Origin: Corbicula japonica
Lineage: Eukaryota; Mollusca; Bivalvia; Venerida; Cyrenidae
Length of the DNA: 64,000 nucleotides
Assembly (NCBI GenBank): GCA_038501625.1
Contig: JAZAYU010000114.1
Span: 992,001-1,056,000, forward strand
Reading direction: 5' to 3'
The translations under genes and the position numbers were made by a program. The notes below the pieces were generated by a model. The model made no database searches and was not told the origin of the DNA. It saw only the letters and a program-made list of their open reading frames with translations. Positions 57,501 to 64,000 of the stretch are shown here, piece by piece. Each line of letters begins with the position of its first letter. Position 1 is the first letter of the stretch.

Positions 57501-59685
57501 TCAGCCAGCACATCCATGACACCACTGATATGGATTTACGCTGATGGCCTCTTAATAAGAAACAAATCAATGAATCTTAAGGCTAATTGTGCTAATCCTG
57601 ATCAGTCGCCATGAATGTGCCAGCTGATCTGGATCTACACTGTTTCCCATGGAAAACAGCCATATCCCATGGAATGAAGGGATAACAGATATGGATACAT
57701 AACAATATAACATTTTTAAAATATTTAAAGATAAACTGACACATGCTAAGTTTCCAACAAAATACAGTTTTTTATATATTAGGTTATTTTTGACCAAAAA
57801 GTGCAGATCCTGACTAGACGGCATGGATGTGATGGCTGATCTGGATCTACACTGTTTTCTCATGCGATAAAAGGCAAATATATGAAGGAAAGGGCTATAC
57901 TTGATGTAAGAGTGTGTAAACAAAGAAAACAAACAGATTCACTTAATTATTGACAGTTGCCTGAACTGATTAACTGGAACAGTCTACCTACCTGTGAATA
58001 AGCTACTAATGTGAAATAAGCCACAAATGCCTGGTATGTTATGAATGAAACACGATAGGTTACAATCATTTAACTGATATCCAGAGCCAGATGAACTGTA
58101 GTATCATAAAATTTCATGGGGACAAACTTTCGTCAAACAAAATCATCAAATGATGTATTTGCATAAATTTGTACATTATATACATTATTTTATCTATTTA
58201 GACATATAACATGGTGTAATTTCTCTGATGGGGTTTAATTTTTTTATTTTCCTTAGCTTTGCTTTCCGGCTGATCTGGATCTACATTGCTTGGACATGCT
58301 TTAACGCTTTCCTGTATAGATACAGCTTTATTGCTTGGACATGCTTTAACGCTTTCCTGTATAGAACCAGCTTTATTGCTTGGACATGCTTTAACGCTTT
58401 CCTGTATAGATACAGCTTTATTGCTTGGACATGCTTTAACGCTTTCCTGTATAGATACACCTTTATTGCTTGGACATGCTTTAACGCTTTCCTGTATAGA
58501 TACAGCTTTATTGCTTGGACATGCTTTAACGCTTTCCTGTATAGAACCAGCTTTATTGCTTGGACATGCTTTAACGCTTTCCTGTATAGATACAGCTTTA
58601 TTGCTTGGACATGCTTTAACGCTTTCCTGTATAGATACACCTTTATTGCTTGGACATGCTTTAACGCTTTCCTGTATAGATACACCTTTATTGCTTGGAC
58701 ATGCTTTAACGCTTTCCTGTATAGATACAGCTTTATTGCTTGGACATGCTTTAACGCTTTCCTGTATAGATACAGCTTTATTGCTTGGACATGCTTTAAC
58801 GCTTTCCTGTATAGATACAGCTTTATTGCTTGGACATGCTTTAACGCTTTCCTGTATAGATACAGTTTTATTGCTTGGACATGCTTTAACGCTTTCCTGT
58901 ATAGATACACCTTTATTGCTTGGACATGCTTTAACGCTTTCCTGTATAGATACACCTTTATTGCTTGGACATGCTTTAACGCTTTCCTGTATAGAACCAG
59001 CTTTATTGCTTGGACATGCTTTAACGCTTTCCTGTATAGATACAGCTTTATTGCTTGGACATGCTTTAACGCTTTCCTGTATAGAACCAGCTTTATTGCT
59101 TGGACATGCTTTAACGCTTTCCTGTATAGATACAGCTTTATTGCTTGGACATGCTTTAACGCTTTCCTGTATAGATACACCTTTATTGCTTGGACATGCT
59201 TTAACGCTTTCCTGTATAGATACACCTTTATTGCTTGGACATGCTTTAACGCTTTCCTGTATAGATACACCTTTATTGCTTGGACATGCTTTAACGCTTT
59301 CCTGTTTAGATACACCTTTGATTCATTAGGTTATTTCTGACCAAAATGCGACGAGTGCAGATCCTGATCAGACGGCTGATCTAGATCTACACTGGTCGCA
59401 CATGTGTAAAAATGCGTATCTATACAGGAAAGGGTTAAAAGGTGTATATATGGAGTAAAGGGTCAACAAACACAGAGGTAACAATCAGACTAGCTCTGTT
59501 AACAATACTGGCCACTTACTGGAAGAAATCATCACTAGGTGAGATGGGTTCTGGGGCTGAACAGTTGCTGGCCGCGGCCCACACTGTGCTGTTGGTCTCA
59601 TTCTTGTAAAAACATGTCTCCTCGCACCAGACTCCACCATTGTTTGTGCAGTTCTTCCTCAATAATGGACTAACCTTAGAACATG
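42422..59685 (-). CDS. SLC6-family Na+/Cl--dependent transporter, ten exons, N-terminus missing
   Basis: Exons, in order of transcription: 59685-59520, 55768-55636, 55459-55325, 53096-52993, 51743-51506, 51145-51005, 46750-46651, 44749-44649, 43235-43056, 42580-42422. All have GT/AG sites, and the phases join to 485 codons including the stop. SLC6 hallmarks: large extracellular loop 2 with four N-glycosylation sequons (NCT, NET, NST, NCS), TM4-5 ([15 protein letters not shown]), [35 protein letters not shown] (TM6), [16 protein letters not shown] (TM7), LGLGTQ (TM8), [14 protein letters not shown] (TM10), [19 protein letters not shown]11-12, and a tail with [12 protein letters not shown]. Plasma-membrane symporter of amino acid, amine or osmolyte type; the subtype cannot be fixed because the TM1/TM3 substrate-site residues are not in view. 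About 130-200 N-terminal residues are missing. Introns hold MITEs, a 1.45-kb TIR element and splice-site minisatellites. Confidence 0.92.
42660..43050. repeat. degenerate 50-60 bp tandem repeat at the exon donor
   Basis: About six diverged units of the type GGTAACTCAAAGTGATTAA, AGTTAAATATCAGATTGT. The last unit runs into the GTATC donor of the exon 43056-43235. Confidence 0.6.
43056..43235 (-). CDS. SLC6 exon, TM11-TM12
   Basis: Acceptor TATTTTATTTTTCAG, donor GAG|GTATC. 60 codons beginning [12 protein letters not shown] and ending ATGSTVLE. The first 38 nt plus the acceptor are amplified in the array immediately upstream. Confidence 0.9.
43201..43795 (-). repeat. 60/61-bp minisatellite built from a 3' splice site and exon start
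   Basis: Ten units; the lowest-coordinate one includes the real exon start and the other nine lie in the intron. Each unit holds a pyrimidine tract, CAG and the first about 38 nt of the TM11 exon. The acceptor AG is kept in all but one intronic unit (near 43410, where CTG became TTG on plus). Two subtypes differ by GTAAAGATCAGG versus GTAAATTCAGG. Confidence 0.92.
43800..44400 (-). other. intron, nothing else seen
   Basis: No repeat family recognised. Confidence 0.4.
44405..44575. repeat. GATC-rich MITE fragment
   Basis: GATAAGCTGGCACATCTGTGC and CCTGATCAGACGGCTCATC remain; termini lost. Confidence 0.55.
44649..44749 (-). CDS. SLC6 exon between TM10 and TM11
   Basis: Acceptor TTTATTACAG, donor ATT|GTAAGC. 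Encodes (G)[16 protein letters not shown] and [12 protein letters not shown]; starts with two bases completing a Gly codon. Confidence 0.9.
45000..45975. mobile_element. tandem-array element, 145-bp units with TGACCTTGACC
   Basis: Six units (GTGACC at 45054, 45200, 45345, 45490, 45635, 45779), each with GTGACCTTGACCTTTGACC, ACTGACCCCAAAATCA and GAAGTTTGAAGGCTCTGGGT. Bounded by ATGTCTCCCCCC on the left and TATGTCTCCCCCAGAGGGGG on the right, after a GACGGACAGACAGAG stretch. Lies in an SLC6 intron. Confidence 0.75.
45980..46645 (-). other. intron, nothing else seen
   Basis: Only a short ATACAATATGAATAC triplication near 46150. Confidence 0.4.
46651..46750 (-). CDS. SLC6 exon, TM10
   Basis: Acceptor TTGTATAG, donor TATG|GTGAGT. 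Encodes [17 protein letters not shown] to ALAWVY plus one base. Confidence 0.9.
46936..47172. mobile_element. GATC-rich TTAA MITE, diverged
   Basis: Starts TTAACCCTTTACTCC; right end degraded (AATAAAAGATTAG). Confidence 0.65.
47175..48170 (-). other. intron, nothing else seen
   Basis: AT-rich; open stretches without family signature. Confidence 0.4.
48175..50045. mobile_element. tandem-array element, 147/156-bp alternating units with TGACCTTGACC
   Basis: About eleven units (cores near 48317, 48462, 48612, 48768, 48915, 49071, 49218, 49374, 49520, 49677, 49823). Two unit types alternate: one with CTTGTCATGGTGAACATTTG, one with TCTTGATATGGTGAA. The left edge has GGATGCCCCCGC; the right edge has a hairpin CGCCATTACATGGCG then GGGGCAT, so the ends form a subterminal inverted repeat. 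Helitron-like by analogy; located in an SLC6 intron. Confidence 0.75.
50050..51000 (-). other. intron with foldback remnant
   Basis: A degraded copy of the 59790 foldback (AGACTGGAGACCAGTCCCAA to GATCTGAGGCTGGTC, 50178-50285); otherwise nothing recognised. Confidence 0.45.
51005..51145 (-). CDS. SLC6 exon, after TM8 through TM9
   Basis: Acceptor TGTTTTCAG, donor CAG|GTAGGT. 47 codons [17 protein letters not shown] to IIGLAFASQ. Confidence 0.9.
51164..51412. mobile_element. GATC-rich MITE copy, starts 19 bp from an exon
   Basis: TTATCCCTTTCCTAC left, AGAGGGTTTAAA right. It sits in the pyrimidine-tract side of the acceptor of exon 51005-51145. Confidence 0.6.
51506..51743 (-). CDS. SLC6 exon, TM7-TM8
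   Basis: Acceptor TATTTGTAG, donor CAG|GTAGGC. 238 nt encoding [17 protein letters not shown] to LITLGLGTQ. Its first 68 nt plus 14 nt of intron are the unit of the array upstream. Confidence 0.9.
51675..52577 (-). repeat. 82-bp minisatellite built from a 3' splice site and exon start
   Basis: Eleven units at a constant 82-bp period; the lowest-coordinate one is the real exon edge, ten lie in the intron. Every unit repeats TATTTGTAG|TGATGCTGTG and 68 nt of the TM7 exon. Two variants, ATGGACACTATC and ATAGATACAATC (plus strand), alternate over the first six units. Confidence 0.94.
52580..52990 (-). other. intron with MITE edge fragment
   Basis: 52720-52768 is the left edge of a GATC-rich MITE; CCAAAATCCCCATGAAAATT near 52818 recurs, in reversed related form, at 63490. 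Confidence 0.4.
52993..53096 (-). CDS. SLC6 exon, TM6
   Basis: Acceptor CATTGTAG, donor CTT|GTAAGT. Encodes [19 protein letters not shown] to NKFHNNCF plus two bases. Confidence 0.92.
53426..54877. mobile_element. 1.45-kb TIR element in SLC6 intron
   Basis: TATACGCCTTTCCAATAA at the left and TTATTGGAAAGGCGTATA at the right; further inside, weaker inverted similarity (GTTACTTCCCGTGAC / GTCACGTGAC..GGGAGGTAAC). Probably a TA-target non-autonomous DNA transposon. No transposase signature in its open frames. Confidence 0.75.
54880..55320 (-). other. intron, nothing else seen
   Basis: Contains a module like that at 35070-35240 (AAGTTTGACAAAGAAATATAA). Confidence 0.4.
55325..55459 (-). CDS. SLC6 exon, TM5 and extracellular loop 3
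   Basis: Acceptor TTTTTTCAG, donor AAAG|GTAT. 45 codons [18 protein letters not shown] to SKLGQAK. Confidence 0.92.
55636..55768 (-). CDS. SLC6 exon, end of loop 2 and TM4
   Basis: Acceptor TTTGTTGCAG, donor AAAG|GTAGT. Encodes [20 protein letters not shown] to AKGIKSGGK. Confidence 0.92.
55855..57900. repeat. cluster of GATC-rich MITE copies
   Basis: One near-complete copy with TTAA at both ends at 56156-56399; partial or degraded copies at about 55855-55978, 56020-56130, 56400-56580, 56715-56865, 56905-57145, 57460-57700 and 57775-57900. This is the densest cluster of the family in the window; all lie in the SLC6 intron between loop-2 exons. Confidence 0.65.
58265..59440. mobile_element. 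GATC-rich MITE expanded by an internal minisatellite
   Basis: CCGGCTGATCTGGATCTACA at the left and GATTCATTAGGTTATTTCTG to ACAGGAAAGGGTTAA at the right belong to the MITE. Between them lies the array 58285-59319, whose unit (CTTTCCTGTATAGATAC..CTTTATTGC) is itself the MITE left end. Confidence 0.7.
58285..59319. repeat. 45-bp minisatellite, 23 copies, open in several frames
   Basis: Period exactly 45. Four variants at one site: GATACAGC, GATACACC, GAACCAGC and one GATACAGT. Order from the left: A C A B A C A B B A A A A' B B C A C A B B B B, so an A-C-A-B higher-order motif occurs twice at the left. The array gives frames of over 340 codons on both strands, which is a consequence of a stop-free 15-codon unit. 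Confidence 0.95.
59520..59685 (-). CDS. SLC6 first visible exon, extracellular loop 2
   Basis: Acceptor ATTTGCAG, donor CCA|GTAAGT. 166 nt, Cys-rich ([18 protein letters not shown]) with four N-x-S/T sequons, ending SPSDDFF. It begins with two bases of a codon, so an upstream TM1-TM3 exon ends in phase 1; none was found up to 64000. Confidence 0.85.
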
Positions 59686-59789
59686 CTGCAAATGGACAGA
59701 TATGCTTTACAGTCAAACATGTTTTAAGCAATTACCCAAGAAGTCACAAAACGTGGCTGCTAAACACAGTGCCCAAGATCATAATACTA

Positions 59790-59887
59790 AATCTGGAGAT
59801 CATTCTCAAATCTCAAGCATCTGATTAGCTGAAATGGTGACCGGTCGCCATTTCAGCCAATCAGATCCTTGAGATTTGAGACTGATC
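59790..59887. mobile_element. foldback element
   Basis: GAGATCATTCTCAAATCTCA...GGTGACC meets GGTCGCC...TGAGATTTGAGACTGATCTC; near-perfect inverted arms with almost no loop. Relatives at about 185 and 50178. Confidence 0.75.
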
Positions 59888-59902
59888 TCAAAACTTCGTT
59901 TT

Positions 59903-60141
59903 TTAACCGTTTACTCCATAGATACACCTATACTGAGTGGGTGAACAGTTTAGATCCAGATCAGCCGGCATATCTATGACGTCTGATCAGAATCTTCACT
60001 GTTTGCTTTTTGATTCATATGGTTATTTCTGACCAAGATGCAGCAAGTGCAGATCCAGATCAGACTGCACAGTATGCTGGCTGATCTGGAACTGCACTGA
60101 TTGCACATGTAAAAACGTGTGTATATGGAGTAAAAGGTTAA
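59903..60141. mobile_element. GATC-rich TTAA MITE, full copy
   Basis: TTAACCGTTTACTCC left, GGAGTAAAAGGTTAA right. Confidence 0.72.
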
Positions 60142-60144
60142 AAA

Positions 60145-61390
60145 TAAGAACAAAATGGCAGTTAAGGTCATATTCAAGATAGCGTTTATGGCAGGTAGCT
60201 GTTGAATGCAGGTGTTTGTCAAGGCAGGTTCAACTGTATAGGAAACAAAAACTTTTCAGTGTTATACACAACAAATCTGCAGTTTCATTATATAAAGAAT
60301 TTAGCAATATATCACATAATGAAAAGAAAATATGATTCTAGTCAACAAGAGTTGTTCATATTAGGGTTCCACCATTGTTTAAATTTGTCAAAAATTTGTT
60401 GTTAAATGATTGTTTGTGGTATTTCAATATAGAGTTGGTACAGCAAAATATCTCCTAACCTATATATATATATGCAATCAGGAATAGCTGTTTGTGACAA
60501 CTCCATGGGTTGGTGATGAATTGGCACATAACTCGGTCAATTATAAGACTTGGTAACTTAAAACTGTCTGTATTCAAATTCTGCACTTCATACAAGATAA
60601 ATATAATCGGTATTAATTTTGTTATGCACTGCGCTCCGTGAACAAAATGAACTAGAAGTTCACATAAACAATGCTTAACAAGTTATCTAAAGATCTGTCC
60701 CTATTATAAAATATGCAGCTCAGGTGATTAATGAAAAATATGAAGTGGTGTGACTCTGATTTCAAGGTCCCTGCGCAATATATCGACCCCTTATCCCTAA
60801 GTGGGAACTTAAGCAGTTCACAAATTATTTGAATTTAATTTAATTTTCATTTTTTATTTGCACAAACACTATCAAATTACAACCGACAAGAAGTTTGATA
60901 CCTCAAGTGCAAATAGTTTAAAGATCTGTGTAAAAGTTTAACCCTTGACTCTATATATACTCTTTTTTATGCATGTGTGACCAGTGTTGATCCAGATCAG
61001 AAATAACTTAATGAATCAAAAAGCGAACAGTGCAGATCCTGATTAGGCGGCACGGATGATCCCTGTGCATTATATTAACCCCTCATCCCTCAACTAAGGA
61101 ACATTCATGATCAAATTTAGAAACATTTCAATTTTGTGAAAGTTTTATTTCCAAATTGCACAAACAATTTATACATGTTCTATCAAATAACGACAGACTG
61201 GAAGTTTAATACCAGGTGTGCAAATAGTTAATCTAATTAGAAGTTTACCAGATTACCATTCCAAAGCACTGGATTGTTCTGAATAATGAGACAAACACTT
61301 TAAAAGAGATTATTTTGATCAAGCAGTCTACTGGCATATGAGCCAACTGACACCTTGTCACTTCAGTGGAAAAACAATATAAGGAATTAT
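60145..61390. other. no gene seen
   Basis: Contains a (TA)n run at 60462-60472, a GATC-rich MITE fragment at about 60940-61068, and two similar stretches (GCACAAACA..TATCAAAT.ACGACAG) at 60861 and 61157 that look like a diverged direct repeat. Confidence 0.5.
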
Positions 61391-61399
61391 ATTCATTTT

Positions 61400-62650
61400 T
61401 CATCTGTAACCCCCAAGTGTGACCCTGACCTTGAAGTTATAATCATTTTTAATCTGTGATCTCAAAGTGTGACCCTGACCTTAATGTTATATTCATTTTA
61501 ATCTGTAACCTTCAAGTATGACCCTGACTTTGATGTTATATTCATTTTAAATCTGTACTGGGATCATTCATATTACCAGACAAAACTTGATAATTTTTCT
61601 TCCTAACTTTTGTATTTTGCATCATAATCATGAAACACTTGCACGGAGTTATCGTCGGTTCTTCTTTTACACAAGCGTGATTATTTAATACTGAAAGTAC
61701 TGTTTTATTTTATGAAAATGAGCTCCAAAGGAAGGCAGTATGGCAGCAGATAAAATTGTAACAAAAGCTCAATTTACCGGACAAAGAGTTTCAATATATA
61801 TTTTTTAAGTTTTCGTTTTAAATTTTGATTTTTCTTCATAAACATTCACTAAGCAGCCTTTTCCCATAGAGCATCATCATTAACATCTGGAAAAACCCTT
61901 GCTGTTTTCATAAATAATTAGAAGTGTGCAAGCTATAGTGAGGTCCTAAATGGGTGAAAATTTAGGTAGTAATATATAATAAAATAAAAAGTGAAATGAT
62001 TACGTCATCAATTCATGATAGTCTGTCCATCGTTTGCTTATTATTTCCTATATACTTGCACAAAAACATTCTATGTACTCGTTTTGTAATTTGATGAGAC
62101 ATCTTCAAACACCCTTTGGGCGCCTCCAGATTTGCTCGTGCGCAGTTATAATAAAGAGCCCATGTGACGTAATCATGAAATTTCATTGTAAACAAAAGGG
62201 CACGAAGTAAAAATATTTTATTATACATTATAATTTACCGACTGAGACGTTGTTGTTATTTTCATGGAAGCAAAAGGTGTCTACATGATTTTAACATAAT
62301 TTTTCCCGATTTCGATCAAAAGTTGAGTGTGTATTCGACTAATACAAATTTTGTCTGGTAAACTGATTGTCCGGTAAATACATGGGATCCCAGTAACCTC
62401 CAAGTGTGACATTGACCTTGAATTATTTTTTTAACCTATAACCTCCAAGTGTGACCTTGACCTTGAAGTTATTTTTTAACCTAGTGACTATGACCTTGAA
62501 GTTATATTCATTTTAAATCTGTAACCTCCAAGAGTGACTCTGACCTTGAGGTATATTCAATTAAAACCTGTAACTTCCAAGTGTGTCAATGACATTGAAG
62601 TTGTGTTAATTTTAAATTTGTAACCTTGACCTTGAAGACAAAGGATCATT
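61400..62650. repeat. diverged 55-60 bp array with TGACCTTGA cores, split by an insertion
   Basis: Units of the type GTAACCTCCAAGTGTGACC, CTGACCTTGAAGTTAT, TTCATTTTAAATCT occur three times at 61400-61560 and about five times at 62390-62650. The intervening 0.8 kb is a separate element. Confidence 0.65.
61573..62378. mobile_element. 0.8-kb element with inverted TTACCAGACAAAA ends
   Basis: TTACCAGACAAAACTTG at the left faces CAAATTTTGTCTGGTAA at 62345-62361, with a further TTGTCCGGTAAA outside it. No coding signature. Confidence 0.55.
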
Positions 62651-62654
62651 CATG

Positions 62655-63310
62655 TGATACATAAAGTCATGATAATTAACATGTGTGACAAAAAAAACCC
62701 TTAATGCCTGAAGACAAGAGGTAAATGTTTATTTTTTACATTTAAAGTCAAACTTTAAAAAGTGACCTTGATGAAATCCTGTATTAAGCATGTGACACAT
62801 CAAGTCATGCCAAGTTAAGTAACAAAAATAGATATATTTGTTGGTAAATTACAACCATGACAAGATGAACAGAATCTATATCTAACAACCTCAAATTGGG
62901 ACAGTAATCTTCGAGACAGTGCCCTAGATGCTGCATGCACCTGATGCCTTATGGTGCCATGTCCCTAAATGCCATGAATACAGTCATGATTAATACCTAC
63001 TGAAGAACATAATTATGCACAAATGAACTTTGAGCGAATAAACCAGGCTACATTTTCAGTTTATAACAAAGTCCAACAAATATTTCTTTTGAGAGCATTA
63101 ATTTGATGTTTTTTGAAATTATTGTTTACACAGTTAAATAAATGGCATAAACAGTTTATTTTTCAGTGTTTGCAGACATAAACAAGTCTAGATTTCATTC
63201 AATTGGGCTATGTTATTGTCATTTTGACTTGCACTATAAAATGGATTTAACAGCATGTAAAGGATAAGTATTATGCTGTCAAACTGATTGGACGCAACTG
63301 GGCTAGATTA
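62655..63310. other. no gene seen
   Basis: AT-rich; no exon of the SLC6 N-terminus recognised. Confidence 0.4.
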
Positions 63311-63317
63311 ACCGTTT

Positions 63318-63925
63318 AACCCATGCCTTTAATCACATGGGAATACACTATAGTGAAGATCTAGATGAGCCAGCACATCAGTGGATCTGGATCTACACTT
63401 CTCGATCATTATCCAATAGCAAACACTGTCAATCCAGAAGGAGTTCCTTGGGTTGCTCAAACGGCCTTATTGGGCAGCATTATTTAATTTTCTTGGGGAT
63501 TTTGGCCAGGAAGTTGGAAATTATCAGGTAAATACCCCAAAAATGACCCAAACTAACCCTTTCTAGAAGTCTTGCATCATACACTGAAATCACGCAGCAT
63601 ATTTATAAAGTCAAATCGGGATCTACAATGTTTCCTTTGTCAAAATCCTGATGAATTTAAAAATGCCTAATGTTAATCCTGATCTGACTGCACTGAAGTT
63701 ACAGTTAACAAGTAAATGAATATTCGTTTGTCTAACTTTGCAATTCATATAAATAACAAATTCAATAATGAAATCTTTCCTAATGAAATACTTTTATCCC
63801 CCCACAAATCAAGACAAGTTAACCAAGGGAATCAACCAAGAACATCATTAGTGATGTGTTGCAACAGTCCACACTTTCCACCATATAAAAACGCATTTTA
63901 TGTGTGGCCAGTGTAGATCCAGAGT
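63318..63925. repeat. GATC-rich MITE fragments
   Basis: Pieces at about 63318-63430, 63590-63700 and 63890-63925 (GTGTGGCCAGTGTAGATCC), none complete. Confidence 0.5.
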
Positions 63926-63934
63926 GTTTTGGAG

Positions 63935-64000
63935 GAGTTGATGCCACAAGATTTGGGGATGTACGGATGGACAGACAGACGAGTGCAACTCTATGTGTCT
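63935..64000. repeat. dispersed repeat, inverted relative to 19755 and 28050
   Basis: GAGTTGATGCCACAAGATTT to GAGTGCAACTCTATGTG; runs off the window. Confidence 0.6.

Noticed and set aside
58228..59340. Frames of more than 340 codons on both strands
   Set aside because: They arise from a 45-bp stop-free tandem unit derived from a MITE end; low complexity, open in several frames, no start context or domain.

Overview
The window looks like AT-rich, intron-rich, repeat-dense nuclear DNA of a marine mollusc, most likely a bivalve. The evidence is a tandem pair of RING-less B-box/NHL-like genes, several bivalve-style non-autonomous elements with long internal arrays and terminal hairpins, and canonical GT/AG introns. 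Species cannot be assigned from the sequence alone. No prokaryotic features, CRISPR, rRNA or tRNA genes were seen.

Layout. At 1.2-4.0 kb and 7.1-10.6 kb lies a segmental duplication. Each copy carries a single-exon B-box/coiled-coil/beta-propeller gene on the minus strand: the left copy is frameshifted and the right one (7466-9163) is intact. A 500-N scaffold gap (10702-11201) follows. At 11.2-19.65 kb is a tyrosine-recombinase retrotransposon of Ngaro-like organisation on the minus strand. It has gag, RT, RNase H, tyrosine recombinase and an SGNH hydrolase, with split direct repeats A1-ORFs-B1-A2-B2, followed by a second truncated copy about 99.5% identical. A first exon of another B-box gene (20113-20453, minus) and the 3' part of a C2H2 zinc-finger gene (21031-25625, plus, 12 fingers) come next. 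From 25.6 to 42 kb there is almost only repeats: a TTAA-flanked GATC-rich MITE family, Helitron-like elements with 145-167 bp internal arrays, and TA-, TAA- and TTAA-target DNA transposon derivatives, often nested.

From 42.4 to 59.7 kb the minus strand carries ten exons of an SLC6-family Na+/Cl--dependent transporter (485 codons including the stop, from extracellular loop 2 to the C-terminus). Splice phases are consistent through all ten exons. TM1-TM3 exons were not found and should lie upstream, beyond 59.7 kb or outside the window. The rest to 64 kb is intronic or intergenic repeat.

Most unusual: two acceptor-proximal exon edges of the SLC6 gene have each been amplified into a minisatellite (61-bp x 10 at 43.2-43.8 kb; 82-bp x 11 at 51.7-52.6 kb). 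The introns therefore contain many copies of the authentic 3' splice site plus the start of the exon, and use of these copies is predicted to introduce premature stops. A third array (45-bp x 23) lies just upstream of the first visible exon. Several otherwise different tandem-array elements also preserve the TGACCTTGACC motif, a nuclear-receptor half-site tandem, once per unit.
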